In this document: piece after piece, positions 53,365 through 62,304 of the stretch
Layout: every line of letters starts with the position of its first letter
Numbering within the stretch: position 1 is the stretch's first letter
Assembly (NCBI RefSeq): GCF_029227915.1
Contig: NC_079879.1
Location: forward strand, 17,052,001 to 17,116,000
DNA: 64,000 nt
Origin: Hydractinia symbiolongicarpus
Lineage: Eukaryota; Cnidaria; Hydrozoa; Anthoathecata; Hydractiniidae
Direction of reading: 5' to 3'
Notes under the pieces: generated by a model
The model's database searches: none
What the model was told of the DNA's origin: nothing
What the model saw: only the letters and a program-made list of their open reading frames with translations
Translations under genes and position numbers: made by a program

Positions 53365-53535
53365 TGACAGATTTTTTTCGGAGAACGAGGCTAAAATGAG
53401 TTATAAGCCAATAAGAATCCTAACAATGCAACAAATTGTTTTATTATCCAATGAACAATACTTTGTTTTAAAGTTATATGCTATTGAAAGTTAAAGCTCG
53501 TGCAGTGTAGCATAATAAAGGTCGTCTTAAGCTAG
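53365..53535 (+). repeat. Short interspersed repeat (shared with 18950-19115)
   Basis: CTCGTTTTGACAGA, GAACGAGGCTAAAA, AAGCCAATAAGAATCCTA and AACAAATTGTTTTATTATCC in the same order as at 18950-19115. Both copies lie within 600 bp of a Penelope-like fragment. Confidence 0.65.
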
Positions 53536-53804
53536 TTTAGAGGGTCATGATACACCATTATTTGTTATAAAACAGTTATAAAAATTATCATACCGAAAAC
53601 CACCTTGTAACGTCACAACTTTTCGTCACGCTCCATTACACAAAATACGTTGATCATCAGCAAAAATCCACTGATCATCAACGCATGCGCTGTAAGATGT
53701 GACAAATCATGCGCAAATGGAAAAGGGTAAAATCCCATACCCAACATCCGCCCAAACCTTCGACCATACATAAAACCTACCTGAAGATATGACAAAAAAA
53801 CAAC

Positions 53805-54393
53805 ATGGAGGAGGCCAAGAAATGCCCAAAATGCAGACAATTTTTATCTATGGACAATTTTAGGATCAAGGATGACGGACAGCTGACAACATGTTACATC
53901 GGGTGCCTTGATGTTCAACAAGGTTCTGCCCTAGCAAAATGTCGAAAAAAATATGGTAATGGTATAGTGTGTCCCTGCTGTAAAGAGCTTAAATTTGACT
54001 TTGAGTATAGGATAATAGACAAAAAAAGGCCAAGATTTAGCACAAATTGTATCGAGTGCCTTAATGTTATACGGGCCGATGCCTTAACAAAACATCGGCA
54101 AAAATATGGTAATGGTATAGTGTGTCCCTATTGTAAGGAGCTTAAATTTGACTTTGAGTATAGGATAATCGACAAAAAAAAACAACAAGATTTAGCACAA
54201 ATTGCATTGAGTGCCGCAATGTTATACAGGCCGATGCCTTAACAAATCGTCGGAAAAATATGGTGATAGTAAAGTGTGTCCCTATTGTAAGGAGCTTAAA
54301 TTTGACTTTGGGTATAGGATAATCGACAAAATAAGGCCAAGATTTAGCACAAATTTTATCGAGTGCCTGATCAAGAACGCGAGCAAGGCATAG
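53805..54393 (+). pseudogene. Cys-rich protein with tandem about 54-residue zinc modules (copy C)
   Basis: Opens with KKCPKCRQFLSMDNFRI and a Cys pair, then three tandem modules: KYGNGIVCPCCKELKFDFEY and RIIDKKRPRFST, each followed by NCIECL in intact units. The DNA of the repeats is nearly identical, so they expanded recently. A frameshift near 54185 separates the third unit, and its CIEC Cys has become FIEC. The first module resembles the start of the HNH protein in copies A and B, suggesting a modular nuclease-associated zinc array. Confidence 0.6.
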
Positions 54394-54457
54394 TTAAACC
54401 GACAAAATTTTTTCGACTGGTTGTATCGTGGCACGCCTTATTGAGTACTACTACATG

Positions 54458-54488
54458 TTTTGAGTAGGGAATTTTCCCCTACTCAAAA
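54458..54488. repeat. 12-bp-arm hairpin near the left side of copy C
   Basis: TTTTGAGTAGGG / CCCTACTCAAAA arms around AATTTTC. It lies upstream of a TATAATAAA box and an ATGAGTTGGTTT start, as at the right end of copy B in the opposite orientation. Confidence 0.55.
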
Positions 54489-54515
54489 CTCTGTAATCTT
54501 CAAAAAAAATCCGTA

Positions 54516-54524
54516 TATAATAAA
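54516..54524 (+). promoter_or_regulatory. TATAATAAA box (copy C, MSWF gene)
   Basis: TATAATAAA followed by GAGAAG and the ATG at 54531. Confidence 0.6.
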
Positions 54525-54530
54525 GAGAAG

Positions 54531-54806
54531 ATGAGTTGGTTTAAAAATGCAATCAGCAAACTATATAGCACCGTATCGGCACCAGTGGCAGCAACTCGCG
54601 ATGCTCTTGCCAATCGATTACAGAGTCTGAGGGATACCGTTGCCTTCTACTATAACAAGGCAAAAGAACAAATTTCGGGAGGGACAACGCTTCACGACGA
54701 GATGGAACAGGAGGCAAGGGAAGACTACACAGAGGATATTCAAGACCCCGAGGACGATATCCAGATGCTGACGGATGGAAATAGGATCAACCTGACGACT
54801 TTGACA
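54531..54806 (+). pseudogene. N-terminal part of a polymerase-side gene (MSWFKN...) (copy C)
   Basis: MSWFKNAISKLYSTVSAPVA, then RDALANRLQSLRDTVAFYYN and an acidic stretch (EDYTEDIQDPEDDIQML). The frame leaves coding sense at about 54785, where the polymerase frame begins one base off. It is either a separate small protein fused by deletion or the amphipathic N-terminus of the polymerase gene. The exonuclease-I region expected upstream of NSGKYD is missing, which supports an internal deletion here. Confidence 0.5.
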
Positions 54807-56904
54807 TGCTCTCCAAAAAGAACCGGGAGTTGTGGGATGAGTGGGTAAATCAAATAGCTGTAATAGGGTTTAATTCCGGCAAGTACGACATCAATCTGAT
54901 CAAGCGGTATTTTATCGAAGAGATCGCGCAAGGCGATAAAATCAAGGTGGCGAAAAAAGATAACGACTACATGTTCCTCACTACCTCGAGGTTTAAATTT
55001 CTAGATATCAAAAATGTCCTTGCTCCTAGTCTAAGCTATGACGGTTGGTGCAAGTCGTTGGAATGTAAACTGCAAAAGTTCGTGTTTCCATATGGATGGT
55101 TGACGAGCCACGAGAAGTTGAACCATGCTGGACCTGTCGCGCATGAGGATTTTTATAGCAGGCTAAGTGGGAAAAACACACTATCTCGCGAAGAGTACGA
55201 AACATTCCGCGCTGGGTTTTACGGGCGGGACTGTGTCACCATCATGGACTGGTTGCGTGAGTACAACCTAGCCGATGTGGAACCGTTTATTGAGGCCGTG
55301 AACAAGACGAGGTTGCAGTATTACGATGATGAAATCAATAATTTGATGGACGCGGTCAGTATTCCAGGCATGTCAATGCGCTACGTATTGGACAAGTCTC
55401 TACGGCTGAACCCAAAGTTAGAGCTATAAGCGCCAGGAGACTCATGCAGACATAGGTGTAAGGACTCTTGTTATAGTAAGACTTGTAAGGCCTGCAAGGA
55501 GGTACAAAAAGCGTGTGAAAAATGCACGAGAAATGAGGCCTACGAGCTCCTACGGACGGGGATGGTGGATGGTCCCACGATCGTAATCTGTAGATACCAT
55601 GTGACGGGTATCAAATCTCACATATATAAAGAACAAAACAAATGCAAAACCATTCTAGGGTATGATGCAAACATGTTCTACCCGAGTACCTTGATGCAAG
55701 ACTTTCCTTGTGGGAAGGAACAGTTGATTAAGGTGGCCACACCGACATCGGCAGATAGCTTAGAGCTACTGGCGCGGGGTGTGATGGATGGATCGTTGTT
55801 TGGGTTTTCCCAGGTTGATATCGAGGTACCCGAGCATCTGCGTGACAAATTCAGCGAAATGGCTCCCCTGTTTGTCGTCAAGGAGATATCCGATGATCAA
55901 AGCCCCGAGCATATGCACGAATACTTAAAAACTACGGGCCGCTAGCGTGTTCCGCGTACACGTAAGCTTCTGGGTTTGATAAGAGCTGAAAAAATCCTAC
56001 TGTATATCCCTGTGCTAAAATGGTACCTTAACCATGGGCTGAAAGTGACTGCTTTTCACCAGTTCCTCAAGTACGCCCGGGGTAAGCCCTTTGCCTGGTT
56101 TCCAGAAGAGATTGCTGATGCACGATGACGGGCCGATAAAGACCCCGAAAAACGTATTGCGGGGGATACGGCAAAGTTGAAAGGCAACTCGTTCCACGGC
56201 AAGATGATTGAAGATTTGGCAAGGCATGCAAATACTACATTCACGAGGGATGAAAAGGATGTTGACGCTGCTCTGCGAAGGCCGTACCTTGAGGACCTTG
56301 AAGACATTGGGAATGCGTATGAGGTAAGAAGGAGCAAGCACAAATGTACTATCGATAGAGCCTACCGGTGCGGTATCGCGGTATATCAACTCGTGAAGTT
56401 GCGCATGTTCGAATTTTACTATGATTTTCTCTACAGGTACGTGGATCGTCGAGAATACATTTTTATGGACATTGAAAGTGCGCATTTTGCCATTTCTGGG
56501 GAAGAGTTACGAGATGTCATTCGTCCCGAACTGCTTGACGAGTATGATGAGGATGTGAAAAACTGACTTGTCACTGATAAGTACTCGAGTCGAACAGGAG
56601 GGTTATTTAAAGCGGAATTTATTGGGTTTTGGTTGATTGCTCTGACAGTCAAGTGCTATTTTATTGAATGTAAGGAGGATACGAAATCTCATGTAAGGGC
56701 ATGTCAAAGAGGCAAAATGCTGTGACCTGGGGTAGATACCTGAGTGCGCTGAAGGGTGGTTTGGACATGGCCAAAAACGTAGGTTTTTGGGTACATGGGC
56801 AGCGTATGATCACGTACGAACAAAACAAGCTCGGGCTCTCGGCGTTTTATGATAAAAGAGTCGTGCACGATGACGGGGTACATACATCTCCTCTTGTGTT
56901 GTAA
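54790..56904 (+). pseudogene. Protein-primed-type family B DNA polymerase (copy C)
   Basis: The exonuclease part shows IAVIGFNSGKYDINLIKRYF (Exo II) and FYGRDCVTIMDWLREYNLAD (Exo III-like). The polymerase part shows a Cys-rich insert, YDANMFYPSTLMQDFPCG (motif A, D-x-x-x-x-YPS), KLKGNSFHGKMIEDLA (motif B) and FMDIESAHFAISG (motif C, normally containing D-T-D-S). The end has KLGLSAFYDKRVVHDDGVH, as in Polinton and mitochondrial-plasmid polymerases. In-frame stops or shifts occur near 55427, 55943, 56126, 56565 and 56725, the Exo I motif is absent and motif C is altered, so it is inactive. Confidence 0.75.
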
Positions 56905-57019
56905 ATATTTTTGAATAACGAGGTTTTCCAAAAGCTGTCCAGAGTTTTGTATTACAAAACAAAAACAATATGGAGGGGACCAGTAAATGCACACCCTGCT
57001 TATCAGTATAACCTCATTC

Positions 57020-57310
57020 TAGTTAGGATTCATCATGCCTTTAATTATGATATGGGAGATAGCATCCCGGGAATATTTAAGGTGCGATATTGTAACATTC
57101 ATAAGGCACATCCAAGCACAGTTTAGGGGTGGGATAAACTGGGGAAACCAAAGCCAGTGGCAGTTTGATCAGAAGGTGCCGCTAAAGTATAGGGAGAATG
57201 GGGAATATCCTAGCGAAGAAGAACAATTGAAAAGACTCCACTACACCAACATGCAACCCATGTGGGTTTCAGATAAACAAACAAAGGGCCATCGATATAT
57301 CTCCGAGTAG
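57020..57310 (+). pseudogene. HNH nuclease C-terminal fragment (copy C)
   Basis: Reads YLRCDIVTFIRHIQAQF, INWGNQSQWQFDQKVPLKYR and RLHYTNMQPMWVSDKQTKGH. It matches the C-terminal HNH domain of 33710-34462 but has WQFDQK in place of WHIDHK, losing both catalytic His positions. The Cys/His repeat part is absent. It follows the polymerase directly. Confidence 0.6.
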
Positions 57311-57424
57311 AATGTAGCCCGGCGCGGTTGATCAAACACACTTGCTATAAATGGAGGTGTGTTTGTATATCGCTGTAATACTACCGTATGCCGTGATCGC
57401 AATTTGCTTCCTAAGATATCGACG

Positions 57425-57433
57425 TATAATAAA
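57425..57433 (+). promoter_or_regulatory. TATAATAAA box (copy C)
   Basis: TATAATAAA, one G, then the ATG at 57435. Confidence 0.6.
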
Positions 57434-57434
57434 G

Positions 57435-57935
57435 ATGTCGTCCGATATCGCACAAGTCTTTGACAATGCCCCTGCAGAATAAGAACATGTGGAACCTCCG
57501 CCCAATAAACGCCAAGACTTGAAGGAAGCCCTACGCAAAGGCAAGGGTCATTTACTACCCAAAATATGTACAGAGGGCTCCATTGACAAGGCCCCCGATG
57601 AGGCAGAAGAAAAGATCCATACCGAATACGTACAACGCGAATTACAAGAAAAAGGGAAGAAGACGGTAAAAGCACTGTCTACTCACATGATTAGCCTATA
57701 TGCCAATATGATTGGCAACTTTGTGGATATTGACAGTGTCGAGGAACTGAGAAAAGATATCGAGGAAGACCCTATATTTCCGCAACCCCATGACGTATCT
57801 AGGTATCCTCGTATACTGTACTTTTGCGAGGTGTTTAGCCCTGCTGCTTGTAGCAGGCCATACGGCTCGGCATATGCCCAAACAGGATACGGAGAAGGAG
57901 GTGGAGGAGGCGGAGACCGCGCTATAATAAAATGA
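57435..57935 (+). pseudogene. Conserved helical element protein (copy C)
   Basis: MSSDIAQVFDNAPAE, an in-frame TAA at 57480, then EPPPNKRQDLKEALRKGKGH, YVQRELQEKGKKTVKALS and DIDSVEELRKDIEEDP. It ends in a Gly/Tyr-rich tail that overlaps the next gene by 4 bp. The copy B homologue is 33363-33720. Basic N-terminus, helical middle; no known domain recognised. Confidence 0.55.
57923..57931 (+). promoter_or_regulatory. TATAATAAAATG start box (copy C)
   Basis: TATAATAAA directly abuts the ATG at 57932, inside the end of the preceding reading frame. Confidence 0.6.
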
Positions 57936-58300
57936 GTGAAGAAGTTCAGAAACAAGAGGAGAGGGTTATAACAAAACCACCGAAGAATAAGGGTCGTGTT
58001 GCTCCTGGTAAGAGACTTGCGGAATGGAACCAGAAGAACAAGGCAAACCTACAGAAGAACGTGGGCAAAGGTACTTCACAGGATGATAAGGAACCTGCGA
58101 CAGGTTCCAGCAAGTCGATGGACAATGCCTACATCTATGGGGTGGGAACACAAGCCATTTTGGCGATAGGGGTAGGTTGCTGGTATATGTTTGGCAGGGG
58201 TAAAAATGAATCCAACAAACCCCAAGACACCGCACCGGAGCCTCAGCAAGGGAAACAGGGCAAAACCCAATCAAATATCGATATTTTCAAAATGCGGTAA
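57932..58300 (+). CDS. Single-pass membrane protein (copy C)
   Basis: 122 residues, complete. Basic segment GRVAPGKRLAEWNQKNKANL, a Thr/Ser linker, a hydrophobic helix (YIYGVGTQAILAIGVGCWYM) and a polar, Gln-rich tail. The KRLAEWNxxNKANLxKN block is shared almost unchanged with copy B, although the flanks diverge. That suggests selection on this block before endogenisation. Function unknown. Confidence 0.65.
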   Translation: MSEEVQKQEERVITKPPKNKGRVAPGKRLAEWNQKNKANLQKNVGKGTSQDDKEPATGSSKSMDNAYIYGVGTQAILAIGVGCWYMFGRGKNESNKPQDTAPEPQQGKQGKTQSNIDIFKMR

Positions 58301-58309
58301 TAATAATAA

Positions 58310-58561
58310 ATGAGTGCAAGCAACGTTACCCCAAAAGAGGAGATTTTGGACATGCTATATGAAACGGTCGTAGACCTTGGTTTCACATTCGCCTATGCTA
58401 TGGCAGGTAAGAAATTTTTGGGTATTTCCCGGCCATCCAGAAAAATGGACACTGAAGATGTCCTCAAGATGGCTGCGTATTTTGCAGCAGGGAGAGCAAG
58501 TCGTAAAATGGCCGCATCCAAAGGATGGTTGCCGGCAAGTATAGTGTCGAAGCCTAAATAG
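58310..58561 (+). CDS. 83-residue element protein with hydrophobic segment (copy C)
   Basis: Complete frame after GTAATAATAA. ETVVDLGFTFAYAMAGKKFL is mildly hydrophobic, followed by RPSRKMDTEDVLKMAAYFAA and GRASRKMAASKGWLPASI. Homologues stand at the same place in copies A (26446-26687) and B (34814-35057). Family unrecognised. Confidence 0.6.
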   Translation: MSASNVTPKEEILDMLYETVVDLGFTFAYAMAGKKFLGISRPSRKMDTEDVLKMAAYFAAGRASRKMAASKGWLPASIVSKPK

Positions 58562-58579
58562 AGTGGACAAACATCAGTT

Positions 58580-58740
58580 ATGGAAGGAGTCAAGTGCTCA
58601 AGACGCCATAGTAAATGGGCGTGTTATGTTGTAGAACGTGCAAAGAGATATTACCACCGCATAGGTTTAAAATTAGGGGCAATGGTCGAACCAAGACCTG
58701 TATAGACTGCCTTGATAAAGCCAAAAAAGTCGGACTGTAG
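58580..58740 (+). pseudogene. Paired-CxxC module fragment (copy C)
   Basis: Starts MEGVKCSRRH near 58580. After a frameshift it reads VLCCRTCKEILPPHRFKIRG and TKTCIDCLDKAKK. This is the same two-CxxC module that begins the HNH protein of copies A and B and the Cys-rich array of copy C. It stops at TAG 58738-58740, so it is a solitary module. Confidence 0.5.
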
Positions 58741-58819
58741 CGACTAGAGATAACGAAGACGTTGAAAACAAGTTGGATCCCATTGCTATTGATGTGGAAA
58801 TTCAAGGTGTTTAACAGAA

Positions 58820-59103
58820 TGAGAAATACCTCATCCTGTATGACCTACTCACATACGGGATTATAAGTCAATATACCGAACTCATCGAGGATAGCCCGGA
58901 GAAGGAACCAATGCACTGCGGTACCTGCAGGGTAAATTAACATATACTCCGCTACCCCTCGAATGAAAGGCCCGAAATAATGAGCTCTGCCCTGCCTGCC
59001 AGGGGTCTTTGGTGAATAATTATGGGGTGTATTGATTTGCTCTACATGTGTCGGGGTATACCATAAGCTTCATGATAAAAAAGTGGAGCAACTATTGAAA
59101 TAA
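58820..59103 (+). pseudogene. Broken zinc-knuckle protein (copy C)
   Basis: Three CxxC knuckles occur in successive frames: HCGTCR (58908), LCPACQ (58984) and ICSTC (59035). The last frame continues YHKLHDKKVEQLLK to TAA 59101-59103, three bases before the ATPase start. It is preceded by YLILYDLLTYGIISQYTELI. Probably a small zinc-binding gene damaged by two frameshifts. Confidence 0.4.
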
Positions 59104-59105
59104 TA

Positions 59106-59684
59106 ATGCTGGATGTCGTAAGAGATCAGCATACAGCAATTTTCACAGGCCCGACAAGCTGTGGGAAAACACAACGTGTACTGAACCTCCTCGAGCAGGA
59201 ATATAAAAAGCACTATCACAACATTTTGTGTCCAACTATACGGTGGAACAGTACCTACCTCGAAAGGAAAGACCCCTATGTATTTCTGGTAGACCCCGGA
59301 AATGACCTGTTTGAATGGATTCAGAAACTGTCCTCATTACTGGCAGGTGAGGAAAGTCTCTTCATAGTGGATGATTGTATATCGAACGAGGATTTCGATA
59401 AACGTCGACAATCCCTGCTTGAATTGGCTATCAGTGGTAGGGACAGAAAGCACAGCTTGTGGCTACTCATGCAGTCATATACAGCTCTCCTCAAAAATTT
59501 GAGGAGGCAAAAGAAGGCGTTGTTCCTCTGGTTTCCTCTTGGGAAGAGTGACATGAAAATGATAGAGGAGGAAACGAATCTCATCTCGGACTGGGATGAG
59601 ATTGAAATTGAACTAAAAAAATCCAAACATGCATGCTTGTATGTCAGATTGGAACACCCTAGGACCTGGAAGATTCTTGAGTGA
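59106..59684 (+). CDS. FtsK/HerA-type DNA-packaging ATPase, intact frame (copy C)
   Basis: 192 residues. Walker A GPTSCGKT at residues 15-22, Walker B LFIVDD at about 85-90, then a LLMQSYTALLKNLRRQKKAL segment and the end HACLYVRLEHPRTWKILE. It is short, as in the A32-like packaging ATPases of Polintons, virophages and adintovirus-like elements, which pump genomic DNA into capsids. The start is fixed by the preceding stop (TAATAATG). It is the only copy of the three without a break, and both nucleotide-binding motifs are intact. Confidence 0.75.
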   Translation: MLDVVRDQHTAIFTGPTSCGKTQRVLNLLEQEYKKHYHNILCPTIRWNSTYLERKDPYVFLVDPGNDLFEWIQKLSSLLAGEESLFIVDDCISNEDFDKRRQSLLELAISGRDRKHSLWLLMQSYTALLKNLRRQKKALFLWFPLGKSDMKMIEEETNLISDWDEIEIELKKSKHACLYVRLEHPRTWKILE

Positions 59685-59689
59685 ACACG

Positions 59690-60238
59690 TTGAAATCCTC
59701 CGGCCAAGGATTAGTATATAGAAAGCGCAAGTTAATTTCAACGCAGAGACCATCGAAACCCTGTTCGGCAATCAAAATCAACCTATCTTTAAACGGGTCG
59801 ATATTGGACGTTTTTAGGCATTGTTGACATAGCGTACAGTTTTCAAAATTTGGCTGGGGCAACCATAACAAGGCAAAAAATTGAGGGTCTGAAGGCCCAG
59901 GGTGTTACCCTAGGTCTTGGAAGAGGAAAGAATCCGGAATAGACAACGTCATCATCATCCACCGTAAGCACAGCGCACAGGATGACGACGAATACCATCA
60001 TCTTCCCTATTACTGCACGCGTGTTCAGAGGCGTAATATTAGCAGGAATAGATTGTGGTTCAGTGACAATTACCCGGGCGCGGAGGAGATTGTCGTCATC
60101 GACAACCCCAACGGTATACATTCCTTTAATCGGTTTGAAGAGGAGGGACATGTGGAACGTTTCAGGAACCATTTCAGTCTTATCGATCTTACTCGGGATG
60201 ACCTATATGATTTGGGTGTTCTGACACTAGACGACTAA
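59690..60238 (+). pseudogene. Unrecognised element gene (copy C)
   Basis: Protein-like pieces occur in one + frame after several stops: an Asp-rich stretch with RKHSAQDDDEYHHLPYYC, then LWFSDNYPGAEEIVVIDNPN and LIDLTRDDLYDLGVLTLDD ending in TAA 60236-60238. The last 60 codons are open and end 8 bp before a perfect hairpin. No counterpart is visible in copy B, where the ATPase is followed directly by the convergent integrase. Confidence 0.4.
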
Positions 60239-60246
60239 GCAGACGC

Positions 60247-60277
60247 TAATTTTAATACCCTTGCGGTATTAAAATTA
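60247..60277. terminator. Perfect hairpin after a gene end (copy C)
   Basis: 13-bp perfect arms TAATTTTAATACC / GGTATTAAAATTA with loop CTTGC, 8 bp downstream of a stop codon. Confidence 0.6.
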
Positions 60278-60358
60278 TCATTTTTGACCCTTTCAGCTGT
60301 ATGTTAAAAGATACTGAAAAATCAACAATAAGTTAGGGATTATGATATTCAGGTACCT

Positions 60359-60823
60359 GTGCTACATTGCTGTATAAAGGCAGGATCCGTAACTGATTAT
60401 TGTCCTACCTGCCTAGAAGATTTTAGGTATCGAGACGGGGCATACTATGAAGGTTTTGAATACCCCTCGGATGATGATCTTTTACACAGGGTAGCATCAG
60501 GCGAAAAAGCATGGGGGACATTTGCAAGAAGCGAGATCGATGATAATCTCGAGGATGATATTGAACGCCTAGGGCTCCATATCGTAAAGGTTAAAGAGAA
60601 TAAGTGTTGGACACTCTGTTACGAGGTTATCAAGGATAGGGCGTTGAAGTTGTCGGATTTAGCTGATGTAGAAACAATACGCAAAATACTCAATTTTCCT
60701 ATATCGGATAGATGTCTATTTGATATTGATTTGGATATTGAGCCTGATGTCATCAGAGGTATCGTTTATGGATACCCATTCTATACCCTACTTTCCTTTG
60801 CTGTATATAAGATATCCGTGTAA
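60359..60823 (+). pseudogene. Unrecognised Cys-motif protein (copy C)
   Basis: Open for about 150 codons, but no in-frame ATG lies between the upstream stop (60329) and the frame. An ATG at 60342 is one base out of frame, so a start-proximal frameshift is likely. Contains CCIKAGSVTDYCPTCLEDF, an acidic middle (EIDDNLEDDIERLGLHIVKV) and a hydrophobic end. No family recognised. Convergent with the integrase; absent from copy B. Confidence 0.4.
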
Positions 60824-60867
60824 GGAGTTGGAGGATAATCCCTTGGACGTACCTCTGAAAATACTCT

Positions 60868-61866
60868 TTACCAATCCTTCACATGTTCTGGGGGCATCTG
60901 AACATCCTCCGGAATAAGCATCAACTCTTCCGAAACAAAGCTGAGATCGGGACCATCCTTTAGGTATTATAAAAGACGACTACCCGTCACAATACGATCT
61001 AACCAAGTATGTTTGCTGTAAAAGGCGTCAGTTGCGCGTCTTTTAGAGTCACCATGCTCCTCTCCTGGCTGTAGCAGATACAAGTACTATTCATCCTTAG
61101 GTAGGGGGTTCTTTTCAGGATATTGCTGACTTTTTGCAAGTGGTACATCTTCGAGCTAGATGGCCTTGTTAGGGTTCAGGTTGATCATAGCAGTCTTAGC
61201 ATTATTTAGACTTTTTACGATAGTATATAGGTGTTTCACCCAAATTGTACTAGGCTCCCTAGAGACCAACTCCTGCGCATCTTGTGGTTTAAATAGTCTT
61301 TTGGCGAGTACCTTGTTGTACGACTCTACAAAGGCTGTGAATGTATGGTGGTACTTGGTAGTAGCCCTATTAATTTCAACACCCCTATCCTCCAGTAGTT
61401 TCGTTACATTTGACTTGAATTCAGAACCATTGTCACACTGAAAAATCTTGGAGTAATGAAGGGGTACTGCTTTGTAAATATCTTTGATCATCTCGGCGAC
61501 TTCACTAGCTCTCTTCGTTCTAGGAGTCTCTCTACTTTGTATCTTGAGGCCACGTCAATGCCCGTCAGGTTGTATTTATATGTACTACCGTACAAACGAT
61601 CGTGAGGCATGTACAATAGATCAAACTGATGCATTTCGTTGGGTGTTGTAATGGTAAAATGCGGATATACGTTTTGGACGCTTGATATGCCGTAGCCATA
61701 AGAGTTGCCTACTCAACCAATGAGTTACTAGCTTTTTGGAGAGACCACTCTCCTTCGTGAGGAGTTTGATAGCCTTTCGTCCGACCCACAGATTCTCCGG
61801 GGTATAGTAGATATTGCTTAATCTTTCTGCGTCTTCTTCGGTAACAGCGTGTGATGCTTTTGACAT
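60868..61866 (-). pseudogene. Retroviral-type (rve) integrase (copy C)
   Basis: Starts at ATG 61866 with MSKASHAVTEEDAERLSNIY and LSKKLVTHWLSRQLLWLRHI. After a frameshift near 61660 the core gives TGIDVA, QCDNGSEFKS and HTFTAFVESYNKVLAKRLF, all three acidic residues of the DDE triad. The C-terminal part (GPDLSFVSEELMLIPEDV) follows stops near 61150 and 60970 and ends at 60868. This integrase type inserts Polintons with short target duplications. Broken by at least three changes. Confidence 0.75.
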
Positions 61867-61867
61867 G

Positions 61868-61876
61868 TTTATTATA
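61868..61876 (-). promoter_or_regulatory. TATAATAAA box of the integrase (copy C)
   Basis: On the - strand TATAATAAA, one C, then ATG at 61866; the same arrangement as at 36816-36824. Confidence 0.6.
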
Positions 61877-61892
61877 TATGTCAAAAACGTTC

Positions 61893-62291
61893 TTACAGAT
61901 ACTTGTAGGCTACAAACCCTAGCAGGGATAAGGAGCTAACAACGAACGTTAGCTCACCAACTTGTTGCTGCTTCGAGGGGACATAAAAGTCATTTAATTG
62001 CGGTGCCTCCTTCTCCGAGGCAATATAATACTGATACATAGTATCATCGAGTTCTCTAATACTCTTGCCCGCCTTTATTTGTTTCTCTCGTTCTTTGCCA
62101 AACCAATCGAGTTTTTTCTGTCTATCCCTTATCCATTGAGCCCGGGCTGTATTTAATCGTTCCATAGCCTCGTCATGTCGTTTTCTCTCGGCTTCGCCGT
62201 GTCCTGAGAGCTTGCTAAATAAAACGTTCGTTCCGCTGAATGCAAGGGCGTTTATGGCCGCCCCAGCCACGATTACAGCTATTGTCGCCAT
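61893..62291 (-). CDS. Small membrane protein with helical middle, intact frame (copy C)
   Basis: 132 residues: hydrophobic N-terminus MATIAVIVAGAAINALAFSG, FSKLSGHGEAERKRHDEAM-type charged helix, EKEAPQLNDFYVP, and a hydrophobic C-terminus (ELTFVVSSLSLLGFVAYKYL). The two hydrophobic ends flanking an alpha-helical rod suggest a membrane or virion-shell protein. Homologues are in copies A and B. It starts 13 bp past the capsid candidate's stop. Confidence 0.65.
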   Translation of the reverse strand: MATIAVIVAGAAINALAFSGTNVLFSKLSGHGEAERKRHDEAMERLNTARAQWIRDRQKKLDWFGKEREKQIKAGKSIRELDDTMYQYYIASEKEAPQLNDFYVPSKQQQVGELTFVVSSLSLLGFVAYKYL

Positions 62292-62304
62292 GTCTCTTTT
62301 TTTT

